NCBI RefSeq assembly: GCF_004379255.2
Contig: NC_056034.1
Span: 34,351,262 to 34,415,261 of the forward strand
Length of the DNA stretch: 64,000 bases
Direction of reading: 5' to 3'
Source of the DNA: Salvia splendens
Taxonomy: Eukaryota; Streptophyta; Magnoliopsida; Lamiales; Lamiaceae
The translations under genes were made by a program, and so were the position numbers. Below are positions 1 to 9,713 of this stretch, in pieces. The notes beneath the pieces are model-generated. The model made no database searches, was not told the origin of the DNA, and worked only from the letters and a program-made list of their open reading frames with translations. Every line of letters begins with the position of its first letter. The stretch's first letter is position 1.

Positions 1-14
1 AATCCATCTTGTCC

Positions 15-1589
15 TCAAGGTGGAAACATGAAGAAGCACAGAAGAGAGTCGCTGATAACATAAGCTTGACGAGATCTATCTCCTCCTGGATCAAACGCAC
101 ACCGAACACTTGAACGTCTCCCTTCATTATCTCCATAAAAAATTACCAAGGCGGCCTTGTGATAATTGAACACTAAAACGGGGATCTTGTCAACGCAACC
201 ACGAATGCTCAAACAACGCTTGTCCATCCGGTGAGGGATCAACCATGCATCTGCGTCGAGTAATGCTGAACGATAATTCATACCTGTAACATTACGATAT
301 GCAAATCCACATTCCACATAGAAACCATCTATGTCCTCTTTTAACAAAGAAGAGTTCATCATCTTCCTCAACTTCCAAATATCCAACCAATCATGCACAT
401 TTCCTTGAAGCAAAACCTTGAAATCCCTTACGATAACCGGCAAGAAAGCATCAGAGCTGCACAATGGATATATTTTCTCAAAAGATGGAACTTGTCGGTG
501 GTCAAGGCTTGCATCTCTATCCTCCTCAACTCCATGATTATCACAAAGCAGAGCAATGGAATAAGGACGCGATACACCAGACACATCATGATCAAGTGCA
601 TCCATTTTTGTCTCGAGGCGGCGGTCCATGGTTTCCAACCATGTCTCAAAGACGGCGGGGGCCGCTAACAGATAGTCAAGTATTGGCTGCGTAAGGGTGT
701 AATCGGGTTGGGGCGGTTCATCTTCCAATAATTCCTCTTCCGCTCCACTGACATCGGGGCTGCACAAGAGAGAAATAGCAACTGGTGGAGGGACAGCCGC
801 AGCAGAAGGCAGCGGGGCTGTTGCTGAATGGTGGGGACTCGTTGGAGGCCCGCAGGATAGCTGACATGGCTGTGGTGGTTGTGGGACAGCAGCGGGCAGC
901 GGCGCTACTGAGTGGTGGTTACACGATAGAGAAAACACCGTGCAATCAAGTTGCCAGGGATGTGCACTCGGGAATGAGTTTTGCAGCTGCCGGAAGGGCT
1001 CAGAATCTTGGTTGAAGGGATGCTGGGGACACTGCCATTCAAAAGTTTTGAGGGGACGAGCTTGCGGTTCCCAACCGTATGGCTGTCGCGTCTGTGGTGG
1101 ATCCCAGCAGGTCGGGCTTCGGGTGTGAGGCAACCGTAGTTGTTGAGGCGACGCCGACGGACACCAAAGAGGGTTGTGGGGCTGTTGGTATGTCTGTCCG
1201 GCATTGCCTGGTTGTTGATAAGGGTTAAGTCCGTAGTTGAACGAGTTACCCCATGACGGATCATTGTCGGTGTAGGGATGGTACCAACACTGTCCGTATG
1301 ATTCGTTGTAGGGCAGGTGCGGCGGCTGATTGTAGGAGTGCTGCTGCCCATCCAATTGATCGGGTGCCACGAGATCATATGCGGGGTCCGGATCAGGCAA
1401 CGGAGGTGGTCAATCATACTCATCCATGCGCGACTGTAACTTAGCCATACCGGCCATCATCTGTTCGAACATCGATCTAATTGGGTCCAGGGGAGGTGAC
1501 TGCACGGCCGGCGACAGTACCGGCTCCGCTATCATCGGCATGGAACACATGAGTTCCGTACGACCTCCGAATGATTGACAATCTGACAT
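15..1589 (-). pseudogene. Unrecognised retrotransposon-borne ORF with one in-frame TGA
   Basis: The reading starts at ATG 1587-1589, 25 bases inside the LTR, and stays in one frame to the stop at 15-17, broken only by TGA at 1410-1412. The N-terminal part (about 60 residues) has a short Met/Gln/Leu-rich stretch (MFEQMMAGMAKLQSRMDEYD) like the start of a gag. Next comes a Pro/Gln/Tyr-rich region of about 200 residues, then an ordinary-looking globular part (WLDIWKLRKMMNSS, then DGFYVECGFAYRNVTGMNY). There is no CCHC zinc knuckle, DTG protease or YVDD motif. I do not recognise the C-terminal part. It may be a divergent gag or a captured host segment. It keeps a long open frame, so decay is recent or slight. 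Confidence 0.55.
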
Positions 1590-1601
1590 GAGTTCAACAA
1601 A

Positions 1602-1612
1602 GAAAGCACCAA
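1602..1612 (-). other. Primer-binding site next to the LTR
   Basis: On the minus strand TTGGTGCTTTC follows the LTR end by one base. This sequence is common as the first internal bases of plant gypsy-type elements, where a tRNA 3' end primes minus-strand DNA synthesis. It fixes the orientation of the element. Confidence 0.6.
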
Positions 1613-1613
1613 T

Positions 1614-1933
1614 TGTTAAGGGTGCACTCACTTAACAAGATTCCGGCGATGACGAGAGGTCGACGACGGAGCGATAAAAGTGGTCGTCTCGGGCTTTCCC
1701 CGGGATCAGCTCCAAACTCGGGTTGCGATAAAATAAAGAAGACGATAAAAATAGGAAAATTATGATATTTCTTGATTGAATGGGAAGAATACAATGCCTC
1801 CTATTTATAAGACTACCCTGACTTAGAGAACAAGAAAATAAAGATCCTAATAATATATGGGAAATATATGCTAAATCAATACTAAACTAAATAAGAGAGA
1901 TTTGGGGATATTTGTAGAGATATTTTCATATCA
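1614..1933 (-). repeat. 5' LTR (320 bp)
   Basis: Minus-strand sequence starts TGATATGAAAATATCTC at 1933 and ends CACCCTTAACA at 1614. A TATA-like TATAAATAGG lies near 1801-1810 on this strand, suiting a promoter in the LTR. The flank at 1934 is coding DNA of a Harbinger transposase. Only one LTR is in the window, so the TSD cannot be checked. Confidence 0.7.
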
Positions 1934-3433
1934 AAGCCGCCACAAGGTTGGTACGCGATTACTTCTGTGAGAACCCGGTATGGGGAGTGACCTACTTCCG
2001 TCGCCGTTTCTGCATGCGGAAATGACTATTTCTGCATATCGCAAATACATTGACAGCCCGCGAAGAGTACTTCCAAGAAGGGTTCGAAGCCGTTGGCCGT
2101 CCCAGTTACACGACGCTCTAGAAATGTACTGCAGCAATCCGTCAGCTTGCTACTGGACAAACGGCGGATGTGTTCGACGAATACCTGCACATTAGGGAAA
2201 GCACTATGAGACTGTGTTTGATGAACTTCTGCAAAGGCGTCCGGGCAGCCTTCACCGACGAATTTCTCCGGAAGCCAAGCATTGCAGATTGTCAGTTTCT
2301 GCTCCGACTTCACGAAGAAGTGCACGGATTCCTCGGGATGCTTGGCAGCGTCGATTGCATGCATTGACAATGGAAGAATTGCCCTGTGGCGTGGATGGGG
2401 TCATACACGAGCGGCCACAAAGGCACCCACCCCACTGTTATACTCGAGGCCGTTGCCGACTACCGGCTATGGATTTGGTATGCGTATTTCGAGATCCCCA
2501 GATCGAACAACGACGTCAACGTGCTCAACCAATCCGACCTCTCCAGCGAAGTTTTGAATGGTAAATCGTCGGCCATGAACTTCATCGCTAACAACCGCCA
2601 GTATAAAATGGGGTACTATCTTGCCGACCACATTTATCCGTAGTGGCCAACCTTCGTGAAGACGTTCAACAGGCCGATGAACGAAAAATAGGCTCTTTTT
2701 GCGCAGAAGCAAGAGGCTGCTCGCAAGGATGTGGAGAGAGCGTTCGGGGTTCTCCAAGCTCGATTCAACATTATCAAAGCCCCCGCTCGTACGTGGTTTA
2801 TGGAGAATATGGTCGACATCATGTATACGTGCATAATCTTGCACAACATGATTGTCGCCGATGAAGGACTTAAGGCGGGAAATTGGGTCGACCCTGAAAC
2901 CCCGGGAAGCTCTACCTCAAGTAGTCAGCCTCGCAGTGGAGTGCATTCTTCTTTGCAAGAGCAACTGTCTATTCGGGTAAGGACACGTGATTCTACCGCC
3001 CACGCCCAACTCCAGAAGGATCTAATGGAGCACATTTGAGCAAAATTTGGCAACCAGTAGACGCACATGATCGTCATTAGACAACTCTTTCTTCTGCTTC
3101 TTTGAGTTTTAAATTATGTATTTTTTAAATTATATATTTTTTATTTTTTAAGATTTTATTAATGTGGTTTTTTATTTTTTTAGAATTTCAAGTTGTAATT
3201 TTATTTTATTTAATGAAGTGTGTTTTTATTAATTGAATTTGTTGGAAATAAAAATAAAAAATGAAATTGAATGAATAGTTAATGATGAGATGATTAAGAG
3301 ATGGTTAAGAGATGGAGGGATGCAGATGTTGTCTCTTAGTTAAGAGATGGGGTGAAAAGTACAGTGGGGCCCATAAATAGTGAAGAAATGAGACGATTGA
3401 GAGACGAATAAGAGACAGGGATGCGGATAGCTA
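1934..3433 (+). mobile_element. PIF/Harbinger element relic, 3' part
   Basis: It holds the middle and end of a plant Harbinger transposase, then a T-rich tail and subterminal repeats of the type TAAGAGATGG (3290-3350). The element ends near a TIR-like GGGATGCGGATAGC at about 3419-3432. The 5' part, including its TIR, is separated by the LTR element and lies left of the window. The right boundary is good to a few bases only. Confidence 0.65.
1938..3039 (+). pseudogene. Harbinger transposase pseudogene (plant transposon protein family)
   Basis: Plant Harbinger transposases cut and paste their element with a DDE nuclease. The copy here starts in mid-protein (VRDYFCENPVWG, then YFRRRFCMR) and reaches the C-terminal ILHNMIV and QLQKDLMEHI. 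Visible family motifs are LGSVDCMH (first Asp), NNDVNVLN (second Asp) and KDVERAFGVLQARF (Glu), so the triad residues survive. The protein is dead: TGA at 2365-2367 replaces the Trp after CMH, TAG at 2641-2643 breaks the YPRWP motif, and there are frameshifts between 2040-2200 and near 2690. It is homologous to the copies at 6777-8080 and 48708-51538. Confidence 0.85.
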
Positions 3434-3934
3434 GTAATTGCCGAATCTTTTTTCAAGTCCTCCCTTTTGATTCTATAAATATGTGTGAAAATTCGAAGAG
3501 AGATCCCCACCATATTGTACTTTTTGTACGTCTATAAGCATCAATCTTCTCTCTCAAAGTTGACAAACAACTGCACCGCACGCATCCATCACTTAACCCT
3601 TTTGTCTGTCTTTTAGGAACTCAATTTTCTGAACTCCATGGTGCATAACTGTTTGAGGGGCTTCTACATGTAAGGAAACAATCATTTTAATAGCGAAAAA
3701 TCCACATGTTGACAGCACTGTAATTACCACATTTCTAATTACAATTATTCACATATGAGTTGCTAAGGACGCCATGTTTTTTTCATTAACAAACTTAATT
3801 AATTCAAGAAAACTGAAATCCGCGCACACTCGTGTTTTATTTATACATATTTTAACGAAAATGGGTGATTCAAATCCCATACAAAAAAATTAAAATAAAA
3901 TAAAAATAAATTTGATTTAATATAATTGACAAAA
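3434..3934. other. Intergenic, no gene seen
   Basis: This is AT-rich DNA between the Harbinger relic and the PR-1 stop codon. The last part would hold the 3' UTR and poly(A) region of the minus-strand PR-1 gene; A-rich runs at 3880-3915 read as T-rich on that strand. I see no coding region or clear repeat. Confidence 0.5.
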
Positions 3935-4468
3935 TCAATACGGCTTTTCTCCGACGTAATTCCCCGGCGGATCATAGTTGCATATCATGAAAACGCCGCG
4001 CCCGCCGTAGCAAACCACCCTGGCACAGCCGATCCGCCTCGTTCCGCGCCACACAATCTGGGTGTAATGGCCGCAGTCCTGGCCGTAGGCGCACGAGTTG
4101 GACCAGTAGTTGTACCCCCGCTTCTCCGACACCCACGCCGCCGCGGCCTGGGCGGCCGTCCAACCGTTGCCGCTGCCCCAGAAGATGTTCTCCCCGTACG
4201 GGCCATTCGAGTGCTGCAGCTCGCAGTCCACGCGCCGCTTTGCCGCGTACCCGGCCGCGTACCGCGCGATGCTCGCGTCCCACACCAGCTTCGGCAGCCG
4301 CAGCGCCGAGCGCGCCGCGTTCTGCGGGCCCAGGAACTGCTGCGCCTCGCTCTGCCGCGCCGCGACCACCCCGGCTGCGGACGCGGACGCGGGTAGAGTG
4401 AGGAAGCAGATCAGTGCTAGGATGAATGCATAGTAGAGCAAGGGGTTGTGCATTTGGAACTGTAGCAT
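3935..4468 (-). CDS. Pathogenesis-related protein 1 (CAP superfamily, secreted)
   Basis: This is an intronless ORF of 177 residues, the usual size for basic/acidic PR-1. Residues 1 to about 32 form a signal peptide (YYAFILALICFLTLPASASA), so the protein is probably secreted to the apoplast. The CAP domain follows, with the conserved NAARSALRLPKLVWD, GPYGENIFWGSG, CGHYTQIVWRGT and CNYDPPGNY blocks and six cysteines that form the family's three disulfides. The C-terminus PPGNYVGEKPY fits the CAPE peptide pattern PxGNxxxxxPY preceded by CNY. PR-1 proteins bind sterols and mark salicylate defence; that role here is inferred. Translation could also begin at the second in-frame ATG (4451-4453). An out-of-frame ATG lies just upstream (4471-4473). 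The CDS is far more GC-rich than its surroundings. Confidence 0.95.
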   Translation of the reverse strand: MLQFQMHNPLLYYAFILALICFLTLPASASAAGVVAARQSEAQQFLGPQNAARSALRLPKLVWDASIARYAAGYAAKRRVDCELQHSNGPYGENIFWGSGNGWTAAQAAAAWVSEKRGYNYWSNSCAYGQDCGHYTQIVWRGTRRIGCARVVCYGGRGVFMICNYDPPGNYVGEKPY

Positions 4469-4510
4469 CGCATTGAAATTATAATTTCTATGTATGTAGC
4501 ATTGTTATAA

Positions 4511-4520
4511 TATTTATAAG
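4511..4520 (-). promoter_or_regulatory. Probable TATA box of the PR-1 gene
   Basis: The minus strand reads CTTATAAATA here, about 45 bases upstream of the first ATG. This leaves room for a short 5' leader of roughly 15-20 bases. No W-box cluster was sought systematically. Confidence 0.55.
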
Positions 4521-4916
4521 AAAGGTGGCATAAAGTAGTTGAATAAAGAAGTTTAAAGTGTCAAATATGGGGTGGCACCCATGTTCGATAATGATTGGCA
4601 CATCTGTTAGAGGTCAAATATTCAGCAGAGGGGATCTATTCATTCAGTCTTTTTTATGATATTAGTATATGTATTATTCGCTACTATTCTATATATACAT
4701 GAGTTTTTAATTTGAAAAGAATTGGGTCTGATCAAAATTTAACAAATACAGATAGCTATCTAGATGAAACATCAATATATTATACGCGCTAGAAGTCAAA
4801 ATTACATATTGTAGTGATTATCGCCTCATATAATCTTAATTCTCTCACAATCGATTTGTGAAATGAGATGGTAAGCACCAATGATAATTATAGTCTTATA
4901 ATCGCAATAGTATGTA

Positions 4917-5569
4917 CTCCCTCCGATTCTTATAATTTCTTTGTATCTGATACAAGTTTTAAGAAATGTAATAGAAAGTGAGTTGAAAAAATTAGTAGCA
5001 CGTAAGTTTTACCTTTATATATTAGTTTTATAATAAAGAGATATTCGTCTCCAAAATAAATTTTGGTATTTCTCCCTAACTTTAAAACTGGTATAAAATA
5101 TCACAAACTTTACATTTTGTTTGTTATTTCCCATGGCAGGTCAATCACTACACCAACCAACTTCGGTGGGTTTTTTATCCTAATTGGCACTACTAAATCA
5201 ACGTGATTTTCTATGTAACTTTTTTTCCAACTTGTCGTGAACTTAAAAAGTAATTTAATTTATCATAAATATTTCATGGTTGTCCATGTATAATAAGATT
5301 TTTGCCAGAGATATCTTATTTGGGCTGCCATGGGAAATAACAAACAAAATGTAAAGTTTGTAATTTTTTAGACCAATTTTAAAGTTCGTGGGAAATACCA
5401 AAATTTGACCAAAGTTCATAGTTTTAGAGACCAATATCCCTATAATAAAATTATGAGTATGAATGAGTTAGTATGAGGTACAGTATAAAAAATGGTAAAA
5501 GTGAAATGTGACAAATATTTAGGGACGAATAAAAAAAAATAAGTGATAACTTTTCAGGAATGGAGGGAG
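4917..5569. mobile_element. Stowaway MITE split by a nested insertion
   Basis: The left end CTCCCTCCGATTC follows TA (4915-4916). The right end AATGGAGGGAG is followed by TA (5570-5571), as for Tc1/mariner-derived Stowaway elements. The inner sequence (AAATGTAATAGAAAGTGAG and GAATGAGTTAG) is shared with the copy at 36311-36560. Removing the nested element and one 9-bp duplicate leaves about 241 bp, a normal Stowaway size. Confidence 0.8.
5038..5440. mobile_element. Mutator-like MITE (403 bp) inside the Stowaway
   Basis: Direct repeats TATAATAAA at 5029-5037 and 5441-5449 flank the segment. They are 9 bp long, the TSD size of Mutator-like elements. The ends are GAGATATTCGTCTCC and, on the other strand, GGGATATTGGTCTCT. 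Long imperfect arms continue inward (TTTGGTATTTC and TAACAAACAAAATGTAAAG with its complement), so the whole unit folds as a near-hairpin. No coding region is present. Confidence 0.8.
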
Positions 5570-5760
5570 TAATATTAATATTCTAACACGTTAATTTGAC
5601 GAAAAAGAATTTTGATTTTGAGACGTTAGATTGATGAATAAATATATTGATATAGGGAAATGATCAAATCAAAATATTCTTACATTAAAATTAAGGTCAA
5701 ATTATAGCCATTAAATTAGGATGATCAACTGTCTAGATTGCGCCACGTGCCAGATTTATA

Positions 5761-6225
5761 CACCCTCCGGTTCCCATTAATTGTCACATTTTGTTATTTT
5801 GTCTGGTCTCCATTAATTGTCTTATTTCGCTTTTACTATATTTCGTAAGGGGTCTTACATTCCACTAATTCATTTCATTTACAATTATTATAAAACTTAT
5901 ATTGCCTTGGTTGCAAGTAAGATGAACCCTTCTTTGGGCGGCACGAGAATTTATGCACCTTTATTTTGTGTGTTACGTGTAGAGAGTAAATTAGAAGAGA
6001 TGAAATAAAGTAGAGATAAATGTGTTTCCGTTTTTATACTGGATCATCTTAGTTGGGACAAAGTAAAAATGAAAGTGAGTCATCGTTAATGCAACGGAGG
6101 GAGAATATAAAAGTAGGAATAACATTCCATTGAACCTTTTCCTCCTGATTTTTTTTAACAAAATCAAATAATTTCTTCAAACTCGCACTAGTCAAAATAG
6201 GACAATTAATGGAGACCGGAGGGAG
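5761..6225. mobile_element. Composite Stowaway MITE
   Basis: The left end CACCCTCCGGTTCCC follows TA (5759-5760). The right end, read on the other strand, is CTCCCTCCGGTCTCC and is followed by TA (6226-6227). A second terminal motif (GGTCTCCATTAATTGTC) lies inside at 5805-5822. A block resembling the Stowaway at 47823-48010 (GGGCGGCACGAGAATTTATG) starts near 5936 and ends with CAACGGAGGGAG at 6094-6105. At least two related elements are therefore nested. Confidence 0.65.
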
Positions 6226-6456
6226 TATGATTAATTTTATGTAAAAGGTAAATTAGGGAATCAATTTGTTTGTAGTTATAAAATAATCGATTTTTTGGAT
6301 CTTTAAAAATTTCAAAATATCCCAAAAAATATAAATTTGATATGACTCTTGATTTAAATTATTTTTTTTATACATGAGATAAGACATATTTAGTGCATTT
6401 GTTATTGGTCAAATTCATCTTGTTCTGAAGAGATGTATGCGGAAACAAGACACTTA

Positions 6457-8415
6457 GAGCATCTCTAATGGCGGCGTCAGCATAGGCACGCCGATTTTTC
6501 GCGGACGCCGGTGCTGACGCCGAACCATTGCAGCCGGCGTCAGCGAAACCGGCGTCAAAATCGGCGTGCCTACGCCGATTCTTGGTATAACGCCGATTCT
6601 GACGCCGATTCTCACGGCGCCATTGTAGGCCCCGAACCGGCGTCAGAATTTTATTTATTTTTTTAAATTTTTCGAAACACTATATATACGCGTTTTGGAT
6701 GTCATTTTCATTCGCACCACTTGTATTAACGAGTACTCTCTCTATCTTAATTTCTGTATAAGATCAACAACGAGAAATGAGTAATGCCGGTGGTGGTGAT
6801 AGTGGTGGGGATGCTGATGAGTACGAGCGTATGATGAACGAAGAGCTAGATGCCTATACGAACGGTGAGGTTGATCGATGGTTGGAGAGTTATATGCAGC
6901 CGGCGGTACCTCGCCCACGACCAGTTGTCCACCGTCGACAAGTGGTTGATCGTGATCATGTAGTTGCACATCAGCGCCTGTTCACAGATTACTTCGCAGA
7001 GGAGCAGCGTTTTAACACCAACCATTTCAGGCGTCGTTTTAGGATGAGACGGGACGTGTTTAAGCGTATTGTTAACGCTTTGGAGCATCAATATTTGTAT
7101 TTCCGCTTCAGACACGATGCGGCTGGCAGACCCGGCCACACCCCTATTCAAAAGTGCACTGCGGCAATCAGGCAGTTGGCCTACGGGACTTCGGCAGACA
7201 TGTGGGACGAATACCTCCACATCGGTGAGACGATTGCCATTGAATGTATGGAGTATTTCTGTCACGGCGTGATTGAAGTATTTAGTGATCAGTATCTCCG
7301 AAAGCCTACCCCCGAAGATTGTCGGGATCTGCTGCGGATGCACGGGGATTAGGCAGCATAGATTGTATGCATTGGGAGTGGAAGAACTGTCCGGCTGCCT
7401 GGAAGGGGTTCTACACGACCGGCTACAAGGGAAAGAATCCCACGATGATCCTCGAGGCCGTAGCTGATTACCGGCTGTGGATTTGGCATGCGTACTTTGG
7501 GATAGCCGGTTCGAAAAACGACCTAAACGTCCTCAACTCGTCGCCCCTTTTCAACGAGCAGTGCCAGGGCGTCGGTCCGGCCATCAGTTTTGTCGCCAAC
7601 GGCAACCAACATGATATGGGCTACTACTTGACGGATGGGATATACCCTAGGTGGCCAGTCTTTGTGAAGACGATCCGCTGCGCATCAGATGCAAAGAAGG
7701 CCTACTTTGCGACGCGGCAGGAGTCGGCGCGAAAGGACGTGGAGCGCGCATTTGGTGTGCTTCAGGCTCGATGGGTGGCAGTTAAGGGACCGACGCGTTT
7801 GTGGCATGTCGACTGCATTGCTGATATAATGTACGCCTGTATTATCATGCACAACATGATTGTCGAAGATGAAGGTGTACAACTGACTAATTGGGCCAAC
7901 GACGATAATGAAGCAGGTCCAAGCCATGGCGCCGCCGCCGCCATCGTACGAGGTGGGGTACCTCACGATGAAGAAGCCCTCCTCCAAGCACATGCCGACA
8001 TGCGTCAAACGGATGCTCATATTCGACTTCAAAAGGATTTAATTGAAGAGTTGTGGGCGCGGAGGAGTGCAAGGCGTTAGTTTTATTTTAAATTATGTAA
8101 TTTTTGTAAATGTACTTTTAAATTTTTGTACTTTTTTTTTAAAATTAGTGTACTTTTTTTTATATTATTGTACTTTTTAAAATTTTAATAGTATTATTCA
8201 ATTTTTCCGTATTTGTCTCGTAAATTAAATTCCGTATGTTGCTACGTCTGTAAATTAAATTATATAATTGTTATTAGTGATGTGGATAGGCTATGAGAGG
8301 GCTATTGCATGTCCAGTTGCATGTCCAGATGATGTGGCATGAGGATTTTAGTGCAGATGATGTGGCAGTGGGAAGACTATGGGAGGGCTATTGCATGTCC
8401 AGAACCATTGCTAGG
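6457..8415 (+). mobile_element. PIF/Harbinger element, nearly complete
   Basis: The left end GAGCATCTCTAATGGCGG follows TTA (6454-6456), the normal 3-bp Harbinger target. A GC-rich subterminal block of CGGCGTCAG and CGCCGATTC repeats (6470-6650) and a TATA-like TATATATACG at 6681 precede the transposase ATG. The right end is less clear: CCATTGCTAGGGC near 8404-8416 resembles the inverted left end, but no clean TTA follows it. The 3' noncoding region (8281-8420, TTGCATGTCCAG repeats) is shared with the MITE at 9274-9713. Confidence 0.8.
6777..8080 (+). pseudogene. Harbinger transposase, one frameshift from complete
   Basis: The frame opens at ATG 6777 (MSNAGGGDSGG) and runs through the DNA-binding half (FRRRFRMRRDVFKRIV, then QLAYGTSADMWDEYLHIGE). 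It breaks at 7335-7352, inside the conserved segment that in relatives reads HGFPGMLGSIDCMHW. A short deletion removes residues there and shifts the frame, giving a stop at 7350-7352. The second frame carries SIDCMHWEWKNCP (Asp), SKNDLNVLN (Asp), KDVERAFGVLQARW (Glu) and the C-terminus to the TAG at 8078-8080. No other stop was seen. This is the best-preserved Harbinger copy in the window and could have served as a source for the MITE at 9274-9713. Confidence 0.88.
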
Positions 8416-8596
8416 GCTTTTTTTGGTGTCGACCGCAGATGAAGTGAAGAGACAATTTAGACAGAGAATTGTGTAATGAAAGAGAGATTGAAAAAAAAGG
8501 TTTTTTTTTGCATTTTATAGAGAAAAGGGAATCAATGATTGTGGGGTGGGGTGGGGTGGGGTGGGGGTACACGTCATCATTGACTAGGTTTTATTA

Positions 8597-9270
8597 GGGT
8601 GTCCACAATAAGGCGGACACCCCCAATAGCCCCGCCCCAGTTTTGTTGTCCACAGCCCCAAAATTCTATGTCTGCCACTATGGTGGACACTTGCAATAGC
8701 CCCCAAATTTTATAATCAATTTTCATTTTAAAATATTTTTAGTTTCAATCAGGTATAATTAAAATAATCGCAGTATAAATAAATAGAAAACGAGGTAATT
8801 AGGGCTGAATATTCGTTGTATTGAAAACGGGTAAAATTATACAACGAAGGTAATTAGCCCGACGGATGTGATGGATTGCTGCCATAGCCCGATTCTTGAG
8901 AGTCGGATGATTCCTCGTCTCCTCGGTGCATTTTTTACAGAGTGGTTGTGTAGATAGTGAGTGGATGGATTTTGTGAAAATGGTGAAAAATAGGTGGTGG
9001 GGAGTGGTATGTATAGAGGAAAAAAAAAAAAAATTTTGAAAATCAGCAGCGCCGCGGCGGATGTCCACCACTATGGTCGCCGCGCCTATAGGCGCGGCTA
9101 ATTCTTCCCCGCCGCGTCCTCGCCCCAAGCCCGCCATTCCGTCGTCCGCCGTCCCTCGCCCCCCAATCCGCGTCCACCCCGGGGGCGGACAACTTTCCCA
9201 CTATAACCCGCCCGCCCGCCCACCGCCCCCACACGCGGCTATCGCCGCGTCCAGCCCATAGTGGACACTC
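8597..9270 (-). mobile_element. Harbinger-derived MITE (674 bp)
   Basis: The left end GGGTGTCCACAATAAGG follows TTA (8594-8596). The right end, on the other strand GAGTGTCCACTATGGGC, precedes TTA (9271-9273). The minus strand holds a leader resembling that of Harbinger genes and a short start (ATG at about 8932, MHRGDEESSDSQESGYGSNP) that ends soon after, so the element is an internal-deletion derivative that kept the transposase N-terminus. A GC-rich subterminal block covers 9040-9250. Confidence 0.8.
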
Positions 9271-9273
9271 TTA

Positions 9274-9713
9274 AAACATCTCCAGTGGTCGGCAAGCGAG
9301 CGGCTCGCCGAACTATTGTAGCCGGCGAGCGGCTCGCCGAACTATTGTAGCCGGCGAGCGCCAAATCGGCGAGAATTTCGGCGAGGGCACGCCGATTCCC
9401 GGGTGCTCGCCGATCGGCGAGGAACCGGCGAGCCAATTGTAAATTTTTTTTACTTTTTTTAATTAATGTATTTTTAAAAATTAAATATTATTAGAGAATT
9501 TTCCCGTATATGTGTCGTAAATTTAATTCCGTATTTTGTATGATTGTTTAATTATTTGTTTTTAGTGCTGATGATGTGGCAAGGCTATGGCTGGGCTATT
9601 GCTTGTCCAGTTGCTTGTCCAGCTGATGTGACAGGAGTAATTTAGTGCTGCTGATGTGGCATGGCTGGGCTATGGCTGGACTATTGCTTGTCCGCCTACC
9701 ACTGGAGATGCTC
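9274..9713. mobile_element. Tourist-like Harbinger MITE (440 bp)
   Basis: The ends are AAACATCTCCAGTGGTCGGC and, on the other strand, GAGCATCTCCAGTGGTAGGC. TTA flanks both sides (9271-9273 and 9714-9716). The right part (GATGTGGCAAGGCTATGGC, TTGCTTGTCCAG repeats) matches the 3' noncoding end of the element at 6457-8415. A 29-bp unit is repeated in tandem at 9301-9329 and 9330-9358 in the subterminal region. Confidence 0.85.

Larger units (their letters stand above)
1..1933 (-). mobile_element. 5' part of a non-autonomous LTR retrotransposon
   Basis: Read on the minus strand, an LTR (1933 to 1614) that begins TG and ends CA is followed by a primer-binding-like TTGGTGCTTTC and a long ORF. At the window edge, in another frame, the residues HLEDKMD appear; this resembles the HLEDK tail common at the end of plant Ty3/gypsy polyproteins. 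No protease, reverse transcriptase or integrase is visible between the LTR and that tail, so the copy looks like a deletion derivative or an element with replaced internal DNA. Its 3' LTR lies outside the window. The element interrupts a Harbinger transposase that resumes at 1934. The gypsy assignment is inferred from the tail and the primer-binding site only. Confidence 0.7.

Noticed and set aside
393..1444. Several plus-strand frames of 60-90 codons and a shifted minus-strand frame of 172 codons
   Set aside because: They overlap the long minus-strand ORF and show no domain of their own.
3926..4396. Plus-strand 156-codon frame over the PR-1 gene
   Set aside because: It is the complement of the GC-rich PR-1 coding region, whose family motifs are unmistakable on the minus strand.
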